From assembly GCF_036567905.1 (NCBI RefSeq), contig NZ_DATCTO010000054.1:1-64000 (forward strand): a DNA stretch of 64,000 nt, read 5' to 3'. The notes beneath the pieces are model-generated. The model worked only from the letters and a program-made list of their open reading frames with translations. It was not told the DNA's origin and did not search any database. Below are positions 17,743 through 25,944 of the stretch, piece by piece. The translations under genes and the position numbers were made by a program. The stretch is from Candidatus Binatus sp. (GTDB lineage: Bacteria; Desulfobacterota; Binatia; Binatales; Binataceae). Within the stretch, counting starts at the first letter, position 1; every line of letters begins with the position of its first letter.

Positions 17743-19101
17743 CTACGCCTTCCTCCCGTCGAAGACGATTTCGCCCGCAACGATAGTCAGCACCGCCCTG
17801 CCCTTCAGCCGCATCCCCGCGAACGGAGTGTTTCGGCTCTTTGACAGGAATTTTTCCGGTGCAACGGTCCACTCGAGATTGGGATCGATTATCGTGATGT
17901 CCGCGACCGCGCCAACCGCAAGCGTACCTGCCTTCAGCCGCAGCAGCGCTGCGGGATTGATCGACATCATCTCGACCAGGCGCGCCGGTTCGATCAAAGA
18001 TCGATGCACCAGGTCGAGTGCAAGTCCGAGCGAGGTCTCGAGACCCACGACTCCGTTTGCCGCGTGCGCGAACAGCTCGGCTGCGTCGTGCTCGAGATGC
18101 CCCGCGTGGCGCCCCGGGCCGAAAAAGGCGCCGAGTTGCTCCATCCGCTTCGATTTCGGATCGTGCGGCGCATGGTCGGTCGCGATCATGTCAACGGTGC
18201 CGTCGCGAATCGCCGCGTGGAGCGCTTCGAGATCGTCGCGATTGCGAAGCGGCGGGTTCATTTTCGCGTTTGGCCCCCAGGTCAGCGCGGCGCTTTCGTC
18301 CAACGTGAAATGATGCGGCGTCACCTCGCAGGTGACTTGCGCGCCACGTTGGCGCGCGGCGCGGATGAGTTCGAGTGACTCGGCGGTCGATACGTGGGCG
18401 ACATGAACCGCCGCGCCCGAGCCGATCGCTATCGCGAGATCGCGGCGCACGCGTTGCGGTTCCGCCGAATGCGCATAGCCGCTGACGCCCAAGTGCTCGG
18501 CTACCGCGCCGGCGTTCAACGCTCCACCGCATGACAGCGCGCGATCCTCTTCATGCAGCGCAACCGCATATCCAAGCCGCACGGTTTCATCCAACGCGCG
18601 TGACAGGACCGCCGCATCATCGATCGGAATCCCATCGTCGGAAAACAGCCGCGCACCCGCGTCAACCATCGCGGCGAAATTCACCGGCTCAATCCCGCGC
18701 AGCCCTTGCGTGACCGCCGAAACCGGCACCAGCCGCGCGCAATGGGCTTCCCCGGCGCGCTCGAGCATGTAGCGGGTAATCGCGGGACTGTCGTTGGCCG
18801 GCGAGGTGTTCGCCATCGCCGCCACGGTCGCAAAACCGCCGGCGGCGGCGGCCCGCAAACCCGTCAGGATCGTTTCCTTTTCGGGGAAGCCGGGGTCGCG
18901 CAAATGTACATGCGGATCTATAAGCCCGGGCACGATCCAGCATCCGCTCGCATCAACTAAACTTGCATCGTGCAAATTTATCCGAGTCCCGGCCCGTTCG
19001 ACCGCCGCAATCTCGCCCTCGCGCACCAGCAAGTCATACTGTCCGTCGAGTGCGCTGGCGGGATCGATCACCCGTCCTCCCCTGAGCAGGATTGCGTTCA
19101 A
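17743..19101 (-). CDS. pyrC: Dihydroorotase
   Basis: 452 residues, class-I (long) type. Zinc ligands H64 and H66 lie in [20 protein letters not shown] and [15 protein letters not shown] are further signatures (the last carries the catalytic Asp). Third step of UMP synthesis: carbamoyl-aspartate to dihydroorotate. Start TTG 19101 overlaps the stop of the upstream pyrB fusion (TTGA), giving translational coupling and stoichiometry with that unusual protein. Confidence 0.96.
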   Translation of the reverse strand: MNAILLRGGRVIDPASALDGQYDLLVREGEIAAVERAGTRINLHDASLVDASGCWIVPGLIDPHVHLRDPGFPEKETILTGLRAAAAGGFATVAAMANTSPANDSPAITRYMLERAGEAHCARLVPVSAVTQGLRGIEPVNFAAMVDAGARLFSDDGIPIDDAAVLSRALDETVRLGYAVALHEEDRALSCGGALNAGAVAEHLGVSGYAHSAEPQRVRRDLAIAIGSGAAVHVAHVSTAESLELIRAARQRGAQVTCEVTPHHFTLDESAALTWGPNAKMNPPLRNRDDLEALHAAIRDGTVDMIATDHAPHDPKSKRMEQLGAFFGPGRHAGHLEHDAAELFAHAANGVVGLETSLGLALDLVHRSLIEPARLVEMMSINPAALLRLKAGTLAVGAVADITIIDPNLEWTVAPEKFLSKSRNTPFAGMRLKGRAVLTIVAGEIVFDGRKA

Positions 19102-21038
19102 TGCGCCGCCTCGGGTTCTTTCAGCGGTTCGACGATTGAATAGATCATTACGCGATCGCGCGATTTGCTCTCCGTGCCGGCCGCGGCGAGGCGCACCTGC
19201 ACGCGCTCGCCGCGCGAGGTCGGGATATTCTTGCCGACATAGTTTGGCCGAATCGGGACGGCGCGATGCCCGCGATCGATCAGAACCGCCAGTTTGACCG
19301 CAGCCGGACGCCCGCGCTGCCAGATCGTCGCCATCGCGCGTTGCACGGTCCAGCCGCTGTTAATCACGTCATCGACAAGGATTATTATGCGGTCTTCGAC
19401 GCTGAAATTCTCGGCGCCGTCGATCGGATGCAACGCGTCAGCCGGTTTGTACGCATCGAGCGCCGCGCACGGAGGAAGAACGCCGGTCTTCAGTCCGATC
19501 AGGTCGCGCAGCCGCAGCGCGAGCATCGCGCCATGACTGACGACGCCCACAATCGACACTGCCGGCATATCGTGGACATCGGCAATCACCTGGTCGGCGA
19601 GCGAATCGATCGCGCCAACGACTTCCTTTTCATTCATAATTTCGCGCTGCGGACCGCGCCGGTAGGGCTCGTAGCCGGCCTCTTCGGCCTGCTTCACGCT
19701 GTCGAATACGGCCAGCGAGCCTTCTTCGATCCATTGGCGGACATAGCCTTGCAGGTTTTCGTCGAAGCGATAGTAGCGATGGGATCGCGCATGACCAACG
19801 TATTCAGTCTTCAGTTCGCGTTCGCAGAAGCCGCACTTCAACGCGAGTACGGTGGTATCCATGCTGCGCCCGAGCGTGAATCGCGGAGCCAGGTAGGCGC
19901 CCTCGAAGCGGGTGACGCAGTTGAGATTGGCGCATCGCGGCGGCGGCTCGGCCTTGAAGCGAATCGCCTCGGCCATCGGCCGCGGACCGACGGATGCGCT
20001 GGCGGCTTTCTCCATGAGCAATGCGATCAACGCCATTCGCACCGGTACGCCGGCAGCAGCCTGCTCGAAGTAAACCGCACGCGGATCGGCATCGAGCTCG
20101 TACGCCAGCTCGCCCAGGCGCGGCAGCGGATGCATCACGACGGCTTCCTGCGTGCGGCTGGTGCGAAGAGCGCGCGCGTCGAAGCGGACATACGCCGCGG
20201 GATCGGCCTCCTTCCCCGACATGCGCTCCTTCTGCAAGCGCGTGACGTAGAATGCATCGAGAGCGGCCGGAGGCTCGGCCGCCGGGATTTGTCGAAGCGT
20301 CCCGTCGCCGGTAAAGAGCGCCATCTGATGCGGCGCGCTGGGGGTCAGATAAAGAGCGTCGAGGCCGCCCGCCAACGACTTGAGTTCATCCATCGTGACG
20401 GTTGACAAGCTGTAGTGGCGCTCGGCGGCCAGCCGTTCGAGGACGTAGTCCGGAATGTCCATTCCGCTGGTCGGCACGGCGACGATGTTGGCGCCGAAAC
20501 GCGCGAGCGCGTAGATCAGCGAATGCACCGTGCGGCCAAACTTCAAGTCGCCGCATAGCGCGACGGTGAGTCCCTTCAGATGGCCCTTCTTTTTGCGCAG
20601 AATGTAGAGATCGCAAAGCGTCTGCGTGGGATGCTCGCCGCTGCCGTCGCCTGCGTTCAGCACCGGGCATGGCGCATACTCCGCGGCCACGCGCGCCGCG
20701 CCGTCATGCGGATGGCGCAGCACGATCAGGTCAGCATAGCCGGCGACGACGCGCACGGTATCGGCCAGACTCTCACCCTTGGCGGCGGAGCTCGCGCGCA
20801 TATCAGCCGAGCTGATCACGGCGCCGCCGAGCCGATGCATCGACGACTCGAAGCTGAGCCGCGTGCGCGTGGAGGGTTCGTAGAACAGCGTCGCCATGAT
20901 CAGTCCGGCAGCGGTCGTGATCTGATCGCCGTGCGCGAGCTGGGCGGCAAAGCCGTCGGCGAGCGCTAATACGCGTTCGATGTCCGAGGTTTCGAGATCC
21001 TCGATCGAGACGACGTCAAATTTTGCCAGCCGTGACAC
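19098..21038 (-). CDS. pyrB: Fusion: aspartate carbamoyltransferase + PyrI-type zinc domain + PyrR-like domain
   Basis: 646 residues, about twice the length of PyrB. Residues 1-345 form the ATCase catalytic chain: FYEPSTRTRLSFE (52-64), HPTQTLCDL (136-144), MHPLPR (302-307). Residues 365-415 match the C-terminal zinc domain of PyrI: C369 and C374 (CANLNC), C402 and C405 (LALKCGFCERE). Residues 468-620 resemble PyrR (LVDDVINSGWTV 554-565, VKLAVLIDRGHRAVPIRPNY, VGKNIPTSRGERVQVRLA), but the PRPP loop reads INSGWT rather than LYTGRT, and SHG replaces the RRG of the paralogous PyrR next door. The allosteric half of PyrI is absent. About 30 extra residues (231-260) precede AFYVTRLQKER. GTG start with AGGGA upstream; 38 bases after pyrR. 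Probably a feedback-regulated ATCase with the PyrR-like part as sensor (inference). Confidence 0.93.
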   Translation of the reverse strand: MSRLAKFDVVSIEDLETSDIERVLALADGFAAQLAHGDQITTAAGLIMATLFYEPSTRTRLSFESSMHRLGGAVISSADMRASSAAKGESLADTVRVVAGYADLIVLRHPHDGAARVAAEYAPCPVLNAGDGSGEHPTQTLCDLYILRKKKGHLKGLTVALCGDLKFGRTVHSLIYALARFGANIVAVPTSGMDIPDYVLERLAAERHYSLSTVTMDELKSLAGGLDALYLTPSAPHQMALFTGDGTLRQIPAAEPPAALDAFYVTRLQKERMSGKEADPAAYVRFDARALRTSRTQEAVVMHPLPRLGELAYELDADPRAVYFEQAAAGVPVRMALIALLMEKAASASVGPRPMAEAIRFKAEPPPRCANLNCVTRFEGAYLAPRFTLGRSMDTTVLALKCGFCERELKTEYVGHARSHRYYRFDENLQGYVRQWIEEGSLAVFDSVKQAEEAGYEPYRRGPQREIMNEKEVVGAIDSLADQVIADVHDMPAVSIVGVVSHGAMLALRLRDLIGLKTGVLPPCAALDAYKPADALHPIDGAENFSVEDRIIILVDDVINSGWTVQRAMATIWQRGRPAAVKLAVLIDRGHRAVPIRPNYVGKNIPTSRGERVQVRLAAAGTESKSRDRVMIYSIVEPLKEPEAAH

Positions 21039-21076
21039 GGTATCGTTCGTCCCTCATCGCGCGCGGATGCTCGACC

Positions 21077-21625
21077 TCATTTTACGTTTGCGTTGCCAAC
21101 CACGACCGCGTCCGCGCCGTCGATCTCAGCCAGGCGCACGTAAACGCGCTGGCCGTGCGGGGCTTGGATGTTCTTGCCCACGTAGTCGGCGCGAATCGGA
21201 AGCTCCCGCTCTCCGCGATCGACCAGAACGGCGAGCTGTACCGATTCCGCCCGGCCCAGATCGGAGATCGCGTCGAGCGCGGCGCGCACGGTTCGCCCGG
21301 TGTAGAGCACGTCGTCAACGAGCACGACACGCTTGGCGTCGAGGGAAAAAGGAATGTCGCGGCCGATTAGCCGGGGATCGCCGGGCAAGCCCTTGCCGTC
21401 GTCGCGGTAGGAAGAGATGTCCAGCGTACCGACGGGGACCTCGCGCCTGCCGTTGGCGCGCAACTCGTCGGCGATCCGTTCGGCGAGCGTGGCGCCGCGC
21501 CGGACGATTCCGACCAGCACGATGTTGTCCGCGCCGCCGTTGCGCTCGGCTATCTCCATCGCGATCCGCTTGAGCGAGCGCCCGAGCTGAGCGGCGTCGA
21601 GTACGATGTTGGGCGCGGCGCTCAT
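21077..21625 (-). CDS. pyrR: PyrR, pyrimidine operon regulator / uracil phosphoribosyltransferase
   Basis: 182 residues. Canonical PyrR motifs: VGIVRRGATLAERI, TLDISSYRDD, the PRPP loop VLVDDVLYTGRTV (101-113) and LAVLVDRGERELPIRADYVG. PyrR binds pyr mRNA when UMP or UTP is high, and many members also have uracil phosphoribosyltransferase activity. ATG 21625 is fixed by a four-base ATGA overlap with the stop of a leader peptide. Its own ribosome site is poor, so translation is probably coupled to the leader. A TTG at 21673 in the same frame is rejected because it lies in the terminator region. Confidence 0.95.
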   Translation of the reverse strand: MSAAPNIVLDAAQLGRSLKRIAMEIAERNGGADNIVLVGIVRRGATLAERIADELRANGRREVPVGTLDISSYRDDGKGLPGDPRLIGRDIPFSLDAKRVVLVDDVLYTGRTVRAALDAISDLGRAESVQLAVLVDRGERELPIRADYVGKNIQAPHGQRVYVRLAEIDGADAVVVGNANVK

Positions 21626-21687
21626 CGCGATGCCCAAAAAAAATCCCGACTGCGAAAACAGCCGGGTCCGCAAATGTACACTTTCAT
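21622..21687 (-). CDS. Leader peptide of the pyr operon
   Basis: Twenty-one codons from ATG 21687 to TGA 21622-21624; the peptide starts MKVYICGPGC and ends FFWASR. AAAAGGGA (21693-21700) lies six bases upstream, an excellent ribosome site and better than that of pyrR. The frame runs through both arms of an intrinsic terminator and its T tract, and its stop overlaps the pyrR start as ATGA. A ribosome translating it would cover the terminator stem. This is the arrangement of the E. coli pyrBI leader pyrL, in which leader translation prevents termination; there is no sequence similarity, so the parallel is functional inference. Confidence 0.7.
   Translation of the reverse strand: MKVYICGPGCFRSRDFFWASR
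21636..21666 (-). terminator. Intrinsic terminator (attenuator) in the pyr leader
   Basis: On the minus strand CCCGGCTG pairs with CAGTCGGG (8 bp, one G-U) around the loop TTTTCG, followed by A and eight T. It ends ten bases before the pyrR start and lies wholly inside the leader-peptide frame. A terminator in front of the first gene implies attenuation rather than the end of an upstream unit. Confidence 0.85.
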
Positions 21688-21693
21688 TGTCGT

Positions 21694-21718
21694 CCCTTTT
21701 CGCTATCTCAGTAGCGGG
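21694..21718 (-). promoter_or_regulatory. Hairpin with PyrR-binding-like hexaloop beside the leader Shine-Dalgarno
   Basis: CGCTA (21716-21712) and TAGCG (21705-21701) close the hexaloop CTGAGA, which fits the CNGNGA hexaloop I recall for PyrR-binding loops of Bacillus and mycobacterial pyr mRNAs. CC at 21718-21717 can pair with GG of the adjacent Shine-Dalgarno AAAAGGGA across an AAAA bulge. PyrR binding here would block leader translation. The stem is short, so this is suggestive only. Confidence 0.5.
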
Positions 21719-21732
21719 TTAAAGGTGACTAG

Positions 21733-21761
21733 AATTTACGATCGCCGAAGAGTGCGGTCAA
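21733..21761 (-). promoter_or_regulatory. Sigma70-type promoter of the pyr operon
   Basis: On the minus strand TTGACC (21761-21756), a 17-base spacer and TAAATT (21738-21733). Transcription would start near A21726, giving a leader of about 100 bases before pyrR. It is the best -35/-10 pair I found in the window and sits where the operon promoter is expected, in the gap after the coiled-coil gene. Confidence 0.7.
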
Positions 21762-21798
21762 CCCCTGCGCTCAATTCCGCTCCGCAGCGCGACGCGGG

Positions 21799-22398
21799 CT
21801 ATGCGCCCCGCTTGCGCTCGAGTTTTCTCAAGCGTTGATCCTGGTCGCGGGTCTGAACCGTAATCCGGTCGTCGAAGCGGTCGAACTTGCGCGCGAGATT
21901 GGCCAGCGATTTGCTGGTTTGCTTGAGTTCGGCGCCGAGTTTTTTTGCCGCGAGCTCCGCCGACGCCGCGATTTCCCGCTTGAGAATCTTGGTCGTCTCG
22001 CCGCCTGAGTCCGTCGCCTGCTTGGCGGCGGACGCGACCGCGCGCGCGGCTTGTTCGCGGAACTCGACGGCGCGGGCGGCAAAATCGCCGCGAAGTCCCT
22101 TCTCAGCGGCGGCCAGTTCGTCGCGGAACTCGATGCGCGCCTTGCCAAGCGCCTCGCCCAGCCGCACGATCTCAGCGCCGAGATCGTCGCGCGTCGCGAC
22201 GATACCCAGCCGATTCTCGGCAATTTGCTCGGACAGGAAGCGGATCTGCCCACCGACTTCCGCGAACTGTTCGAAGATCTCGTCGCGCAGCGCGTCCAGG
22301 CGTCCGCCGAAACCCGAGACTGCCTCGACCACAAGATCGAATCGCGCCCCCAGCTCCTCGAGGATCGCGCCAATCCTGTTTACCGCTTCGTCCGCCAC
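21799..22398 (-). CDS. Coiled-coil protein of unknown function
   Basis: 199 residues from GTG 22398, preceded by AAAGGGA. The chain is almost wholly helical with long heptad stretches (EELGARFDLVVEAVSGFGGR, LRKLERKRGA at the end) and no membrane segment. It resembles phasin-like or chromosome-partition-type coiled coils only in composition; no family is recognised. It follows lepB by 25 bases at the end of the lepA-lepB run. An ATG further upstream would overlap lepB. Confidence 0.7.
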   Translation of the reverse strand: MADEAVNRIGAILEELGARFDLVVEAVSGFGGRLDALRDEIFEQFAEVGGQIRFLSEQIAENRLGIVATRDDLGAEIVRLGEALGKARIEFRDELAAAEKGLRGDFAARAVEFREQAARAVASAAKQATDSGGETTKILKREIAASAELAAKKLGAELKQTSKSLANLARKFDRFDDRITVQTRDQDQRLRKLERKRGA

Positions 22399-22423
22399 CT
22401 GATATCCCTTTTCGGTTTTCGGT

Positions 22424-23176
22424 CTAGTGCACGAGCATGCCGAGTCGATTCCATCTGATGTACTCGAAGCACAAGAAGATGTCACTCAGGATCGAGGCGC
22501 TATCCGCCTTCTCCTCATTCCACGGCAGATAGATGACCATGGCGCGTCCCTCGACGTCGTTGAGATCGACGAAGCCCCAAAAGCGGCTGTCGTAGCTGCG
22601 ATCGCGATTATCGCCCATCATGAACAGCTTGCCCGGCGGGACAGTTACGGGTCCGAAGTTGTCGCGCGGCGAGACGGGCGATCGATCCTGCGCGGCGACC
22701 TCCCAGTGCCGGTGCGGGTCGGGCATCTCGGAACCGTTGAGCCAGACGACGCCGTTCTTCACTGCAATCGTGTCGCCGGCGACGCCGATCACGCGCTTGA
22801 TGAAATCCTTGCTGCGATCGGGCGGAAAGACGAACACCACGACGTCGCCGCGATGCACCGGCGCGAGATGAAAAACGTACTCGCCCAATGGGAGGCCGGG
22901 GACCGCGAGGCCTAAAATCGAGTCCGGCATCCGCAGCCCGTAAACAATCTTGTTGACCAGTATATGGTCGCCTATGAGCAGCGTCGGTTCCATCGAGCCC
23001 GACGGAATTTTGTACGCCTGCACGAAGAACGTGCGGATGAAGATCGCGAGCACGAGCGCGATGAACATCGCCTCGCCATACTCGCGGGCGGCGGACTTCT
23101 GCGCGGGCGCGCGATTGGCGGTCTCGCCGGCGTTTTGCGGCTGTGCTTTGGGAATGTTGCGCGCTGGTTCGGCCAC
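22424..23176 (-). CDS. lepB: Signal peptidase I
   Basis: 250 residues. One membrane segment at about 36-54, then the catalytic Ser61 in IPSGSMEPTL, the general base Lys127 in DFIKRVIGV, and the box GDNRDRSYDSRFWG. Cleaves signal peptides of exported proteins at the outer face of the inner membrane. GTG start, seven bases after the lepA stop. lepA-lepB is a conserved pair in proteobacteria. Confidence 0.96.
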   Translation of the reverse strand: MAEPARNIPKAQPQNAGETANRAPAQKSAAREYGEAMFIALVLAIFIRTFFVQAYKIPSGSMEPTLLIGDHILVNKIVYGLRMPDSILGLAVPGLPLGEYVFHLAPVHRGDVVVFVFPPDRSKDFIKRVIGVAGDTIAVKNGVVWLNGSEMPDPHRHWEVAAQDRSPVSPRDNFGPVTVPPGKLFMMGDNRDRSYDSRFWGFVDLNDVEGRAMVIYLPWNEEKADSASILSDIFLCFEYIRWNRLGMLVH

Positions 23177-23183
23177 GATCGCC

Positions 23184-24986
23184 CTACTCCCCGACCTTGA
23201 GCAGGGCCAGGAAAGCCTCTTGTGGAATCTCGACCCGCCCCACCTGCTTCATCCGCTTCTTGCCTTCCTTTTGCTTCTCGAGCAGCTTTCGTTTTCGCGT
23301 GATATCGCCGCCGTAGCACTTGGCGGTGACGTTCTTGCGCAGCGCCTTCACGGATTCCCGCGCGATAATCTTGGAGCCGATCCCGGCTTGAATCGCGACT
23401 TCGAACATCTGGCGCGGAATCAGCTCGCGCATCTTTTCGCACAACGCCCGGCCCCTTTCGTAGGACTTGTCGCGATGCACGATAATTGAAAGCGCGTCCA
23501 CCACCTCGCCATTAATTCGAATGTCCAATTTAACCAGAGGCCCGGCACGAAAGTCCAGAAACTCGTAGTCCAACGACGCGTATCCGCGGCTCACCGATTT
23601 CAGCCGATCGTAAAAATCGAAGACGATCTCGGCGAGCGGCAATTCGTAGTGCAGGATCACGCGCTTTTCACCCAGGAAACGCAGATCGCGCTGGATGCCG
23701 CGCCGGTCTTCGCACAGCTTCATCACCGCGCCGAGGTACTCCTCGGGCATGTGGATAGAAGTGAGAATGAACGGCTCCTCGATCGCCTCGATCGTGTTCT
23801 CATCGGGCAGATGCGCGGGATTGTCCACCGTCATCAGCCCGCCCGAAACAGTGCGCACCTGGTAGGCGACGGTGGGCGCGGTCACGATCAGGTTGATTCC
23901 GAATTCGCGTTCGAGGCGCTCCTGCGCGATTTCCATGTGCAGCAAGCCCAGGAATCCGGCGCGAAAACCGAAGCCGAGCGCCTGCGAGGTCTCGGGCTCG
24001 CAGATGAGGCTCGCATCGTTGAGCCGCAGCTTTTCGATCGCGTCGCGCAGCGCGCCGTACTGATTCGCCTCGGTCGGATACAGGCCCGCGAACACCATCG
24101 GCTTCAATTCCTTGAAGCCCGGCAGCGGCGCCACCGCGGGATTGTCCGCATCGGTAATCGTGTCGCCCACCCGCATGTCCGCGACGGTTTTGATTCCCGC
24201 CACGACAAAGCCGACCTCGCCCGGACCGAGCGCACCGGTGGGCCGTTCGTGCGGCGTGAAATGCCCTAGGCGCATCACTTCGCCCAGCTTGTCGGTGCCC
24301 ATCAGCCGAACTTTCATCCCGACGCGGAGTTCGCCGCCGAAGACGCGGACCAATCCGATCACGCCCTCGTACACGTCGTACCAACTGTCGAAGATGAGCG
24401 CGCGGACGGCGTCCTCGCCGGTGGCTTTGGGCGCGGGGATTCGCGCGACGATCGCTTCGAGGACATCGTCGATGCCCACGCCCTCCTTGGCGCTGGTAAG
24501 AATCGCCTCGGAGGCATCGAGCCCGATGATTTCTTCGATTTGATGCCTGGTGCGCCCGACATCCGCGCTGGGCAGATCGATTTTATTGATCACCGGAATA
24601 ATTTCGAGCCCGTGATCGAGCGCGAGATAAACGTTGGCGAGCGTTTGTGCCTCGACGCCCTGGCTCGCATCGACCACCAGCAGCGCGCCCTCACACGCGG
24701 CCAGGCTGCGCGAAACTTCGTAGGCGAAATCGACGTGACCGGGCGTATCGATCAAGTTCAGCACGTAGACCTTTCCATCTTTGGCCGTGTAATTCAGCCG
24801 CACCGAGCGCGCCTTGATCGTGATTCCGCGCTCGCGCTCGAGGTCCATCGAGTCCAGAAACTGATCCTTCGACTCGCGCAGCGTGAGCGCGCCGGTGCGC
24901 TCGAGGATTCGATCGGCCAGCGTGGACTTGCCGTGATCGATATGCGCGATGATCGAAAAATTGCGAATCGAGGCGGCTTCGGTCAT
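23184..24986 (-). CDS. lepA: Elongation factor 4 (LepA GTPase)
   Basis: 600 residues from ATG 24986, standard length. G1 [10 protein letters not shown]3 DTPGHVDF and G4 NKIDL are present, and the C-terminal LepA-specific domain ends with the expected [20 protein letters not shown] tail. A ribosome-associated GTPase that acts in initiation or back-translocation. An upstream in-frame start would overlap the epimerase gene, so the [20 protein letters not shown] start is used; it lies one base after the epimerase stop. Confidence 0.97.
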   Translation of the reverse strand: MTEAASIRNFSIIAHIDHGKSTLADRILERTGALTLRESKDQFLDSMDLERERGITIKARSVRLNYTAKDGKVYVLNLIDTPGHVDFAYEVSRSLAACEGALLVVDASQGVEAQTLANVYLALDHGLEIIPVINKIDLPSADVGRTRHQIEEIIGLDASEAILTSAKEGVGIDDVLEAIVARIPAPKATGEDAVRALIFDSWYDVYEGVIGLVRVFGGELRVGMKVRLMGTDKLGEVMRLGHFTPHERPTGALGPGEVGFVVAGIKTVADMRVGDTITDADNPAVAPLPGFKELKPMVFAGLYPTEANQYGALRDAIEKLRLNDASLICEPETSQALGFGFRAGFLGLLHMEIAQERLEREFGINLIVTAPTVAYQVRTVSGGLMTVDNPAHLPDENTIEAIEEPFILTSIHMPEEYLGAVMKLCEDRRGIQRDLRFLGEKRVILHYELPLAEIVFDFYDRLKSVSRGYASLDYEFLDFRAGPLVKLDIRINGEVVDALSIIVHRDKSYERGRALCEKMRELIPRQMFEVAIQAGIGSKIIARESVKALRKNVTAKCYGGDITRKRKLLEKQKEGKKRMKQVGRVEIPQEAFLALLKVGE

Positions 24987-24987
24987 T

Positions 24988-25929
24988 TCAACTCGAGCGG
25001 GCCCGCTGCTGCTTGAAATATTTGAACGTCTCTTCGAGTCCATCCGCCAGCTTCTTTTCGGGACGCCAGCCAAGCTCCCGCCCGGCGCGCGCCGGCGATA
25101 TGACGGAGCGCTTTTGTTCGCCGGGACGCGCCGCCGCATGCTCCGCCCGGGTCGGGAAATCGGCGATGCCTGCGAGCGTGGAATAAAGATCGTTCACGTT
25201 GGTCTCGACCCCGGTGCCGATGTTGAGCGCGATTCCCGACGCGCTCGATTTCGCAGCCGCGACCACGGCCCGCACCACGTCGCCGACGTAAACGTAGTCG
25301 CGGGTCTGCGTGCCGTCGCCGTAAATCGTCACGGGCTTGCCGTCGAGGATTCGTCCGCAGAAGATCGCAACTACGCCGGCTTCGCCGTGCGGATCCTGGC
25401 GCGGCCCGTAAACGTTGCCGAATCGCAGCGCCAGGTAGTCGATTCCGTACTCGACCTTGTAAAAGAACAGATAGGCTTCGGTCGCCAGCTTGGCGACGCC
25501 GTAGGGACTTACCGGGCGGCGCGGATGCTCCTCGGTGCACGGGAATTCGTCCTGCTCGCCGTAAATCGCGCCGCCAGTCGAAGAAAAGATCACGCGCCTC
25601 AAGCCGTGGCGGCGTGCCGATTCGATCAGGTTGAGAAATCCGACCAGGTTCACTTGCGCGTCGAACGCAGGATCGGCGACCGAACGCCGCACGTCCATCT
25701 GCGCCGCCAGATGGAAAATAATCTCGGGGCGCGCCTGCTCGACGACGGACGCAACCGCCGCGGCGTCGCGCAGATCGGTTTGATAGAGCGTGGCTTTCGC
25801 GTTCACCTGGCTGCGCTTGCCGGTGGAAAGATCGTCCAGCACCGACACTTCGCCGGCGCCGGACGCGACCAGCGCATCCACCGTGTGCGAGCCGATAAAG
25901 CCGGCGCCGCCGGTCACCAGAATTCTCAT
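24988..25929 (-). CDS. NAD-dependent epimerase, UDP-glucose 4-epimerase type
   Basis: 313 residues, extended short-chain dehydrogenase. The NAD site [10 protein letters not shown] is at the N-terminus, [10 protein letters not shown] carries the catalytic Ser/Thr, and [13 protein letters not shown] holds the Tyr-x3-Lys pair. Follows ugd and a GT2 gene, so it probably provides UDP-galactose or a related sugar for surface polysaccharide. GalE versus another UDP-sugar epimerase cannot be settled here. Confidence 0.9.
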   Translation of the reverse strand: MRILVTGGAGFIGSHTVDALVASGAGEVSVLDDLSTGKRSQVNAKATLYQTDLRDAAAVASVVEQARPEIIFHLAAQMDVRRSVADPAFDAQVNLVGFLNLIESARRHGLRRVIFSSTGGAIYGEQDEFPCTEEHPRRPVSPYGVAKLATEAYLFFYKVEYGIDYLALRFGNVYGPRQDPHGEAGVVAIFCGRILDGKPVTIYGDGTQTRDYVYVGDVVRAVVAAAKSSASGIALNIGTGVETNVNDLYSTLAGIADFPTRAEHAAARPGEQKRSVISPARAGRELGWRPEKKLADGLEETFKYFKQQRARSS

Positions 25930-25944
25930 CGAAGCGTCCTTGAC

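Noticed and set aside
21623-21673. PyrR starting at the in-frame TTG 21673
   Set aside because: The extension is encoded by the terminator stem and T tract and lacks a ribosome site, whereas ATG 21625 is coupled to the leader peptide.
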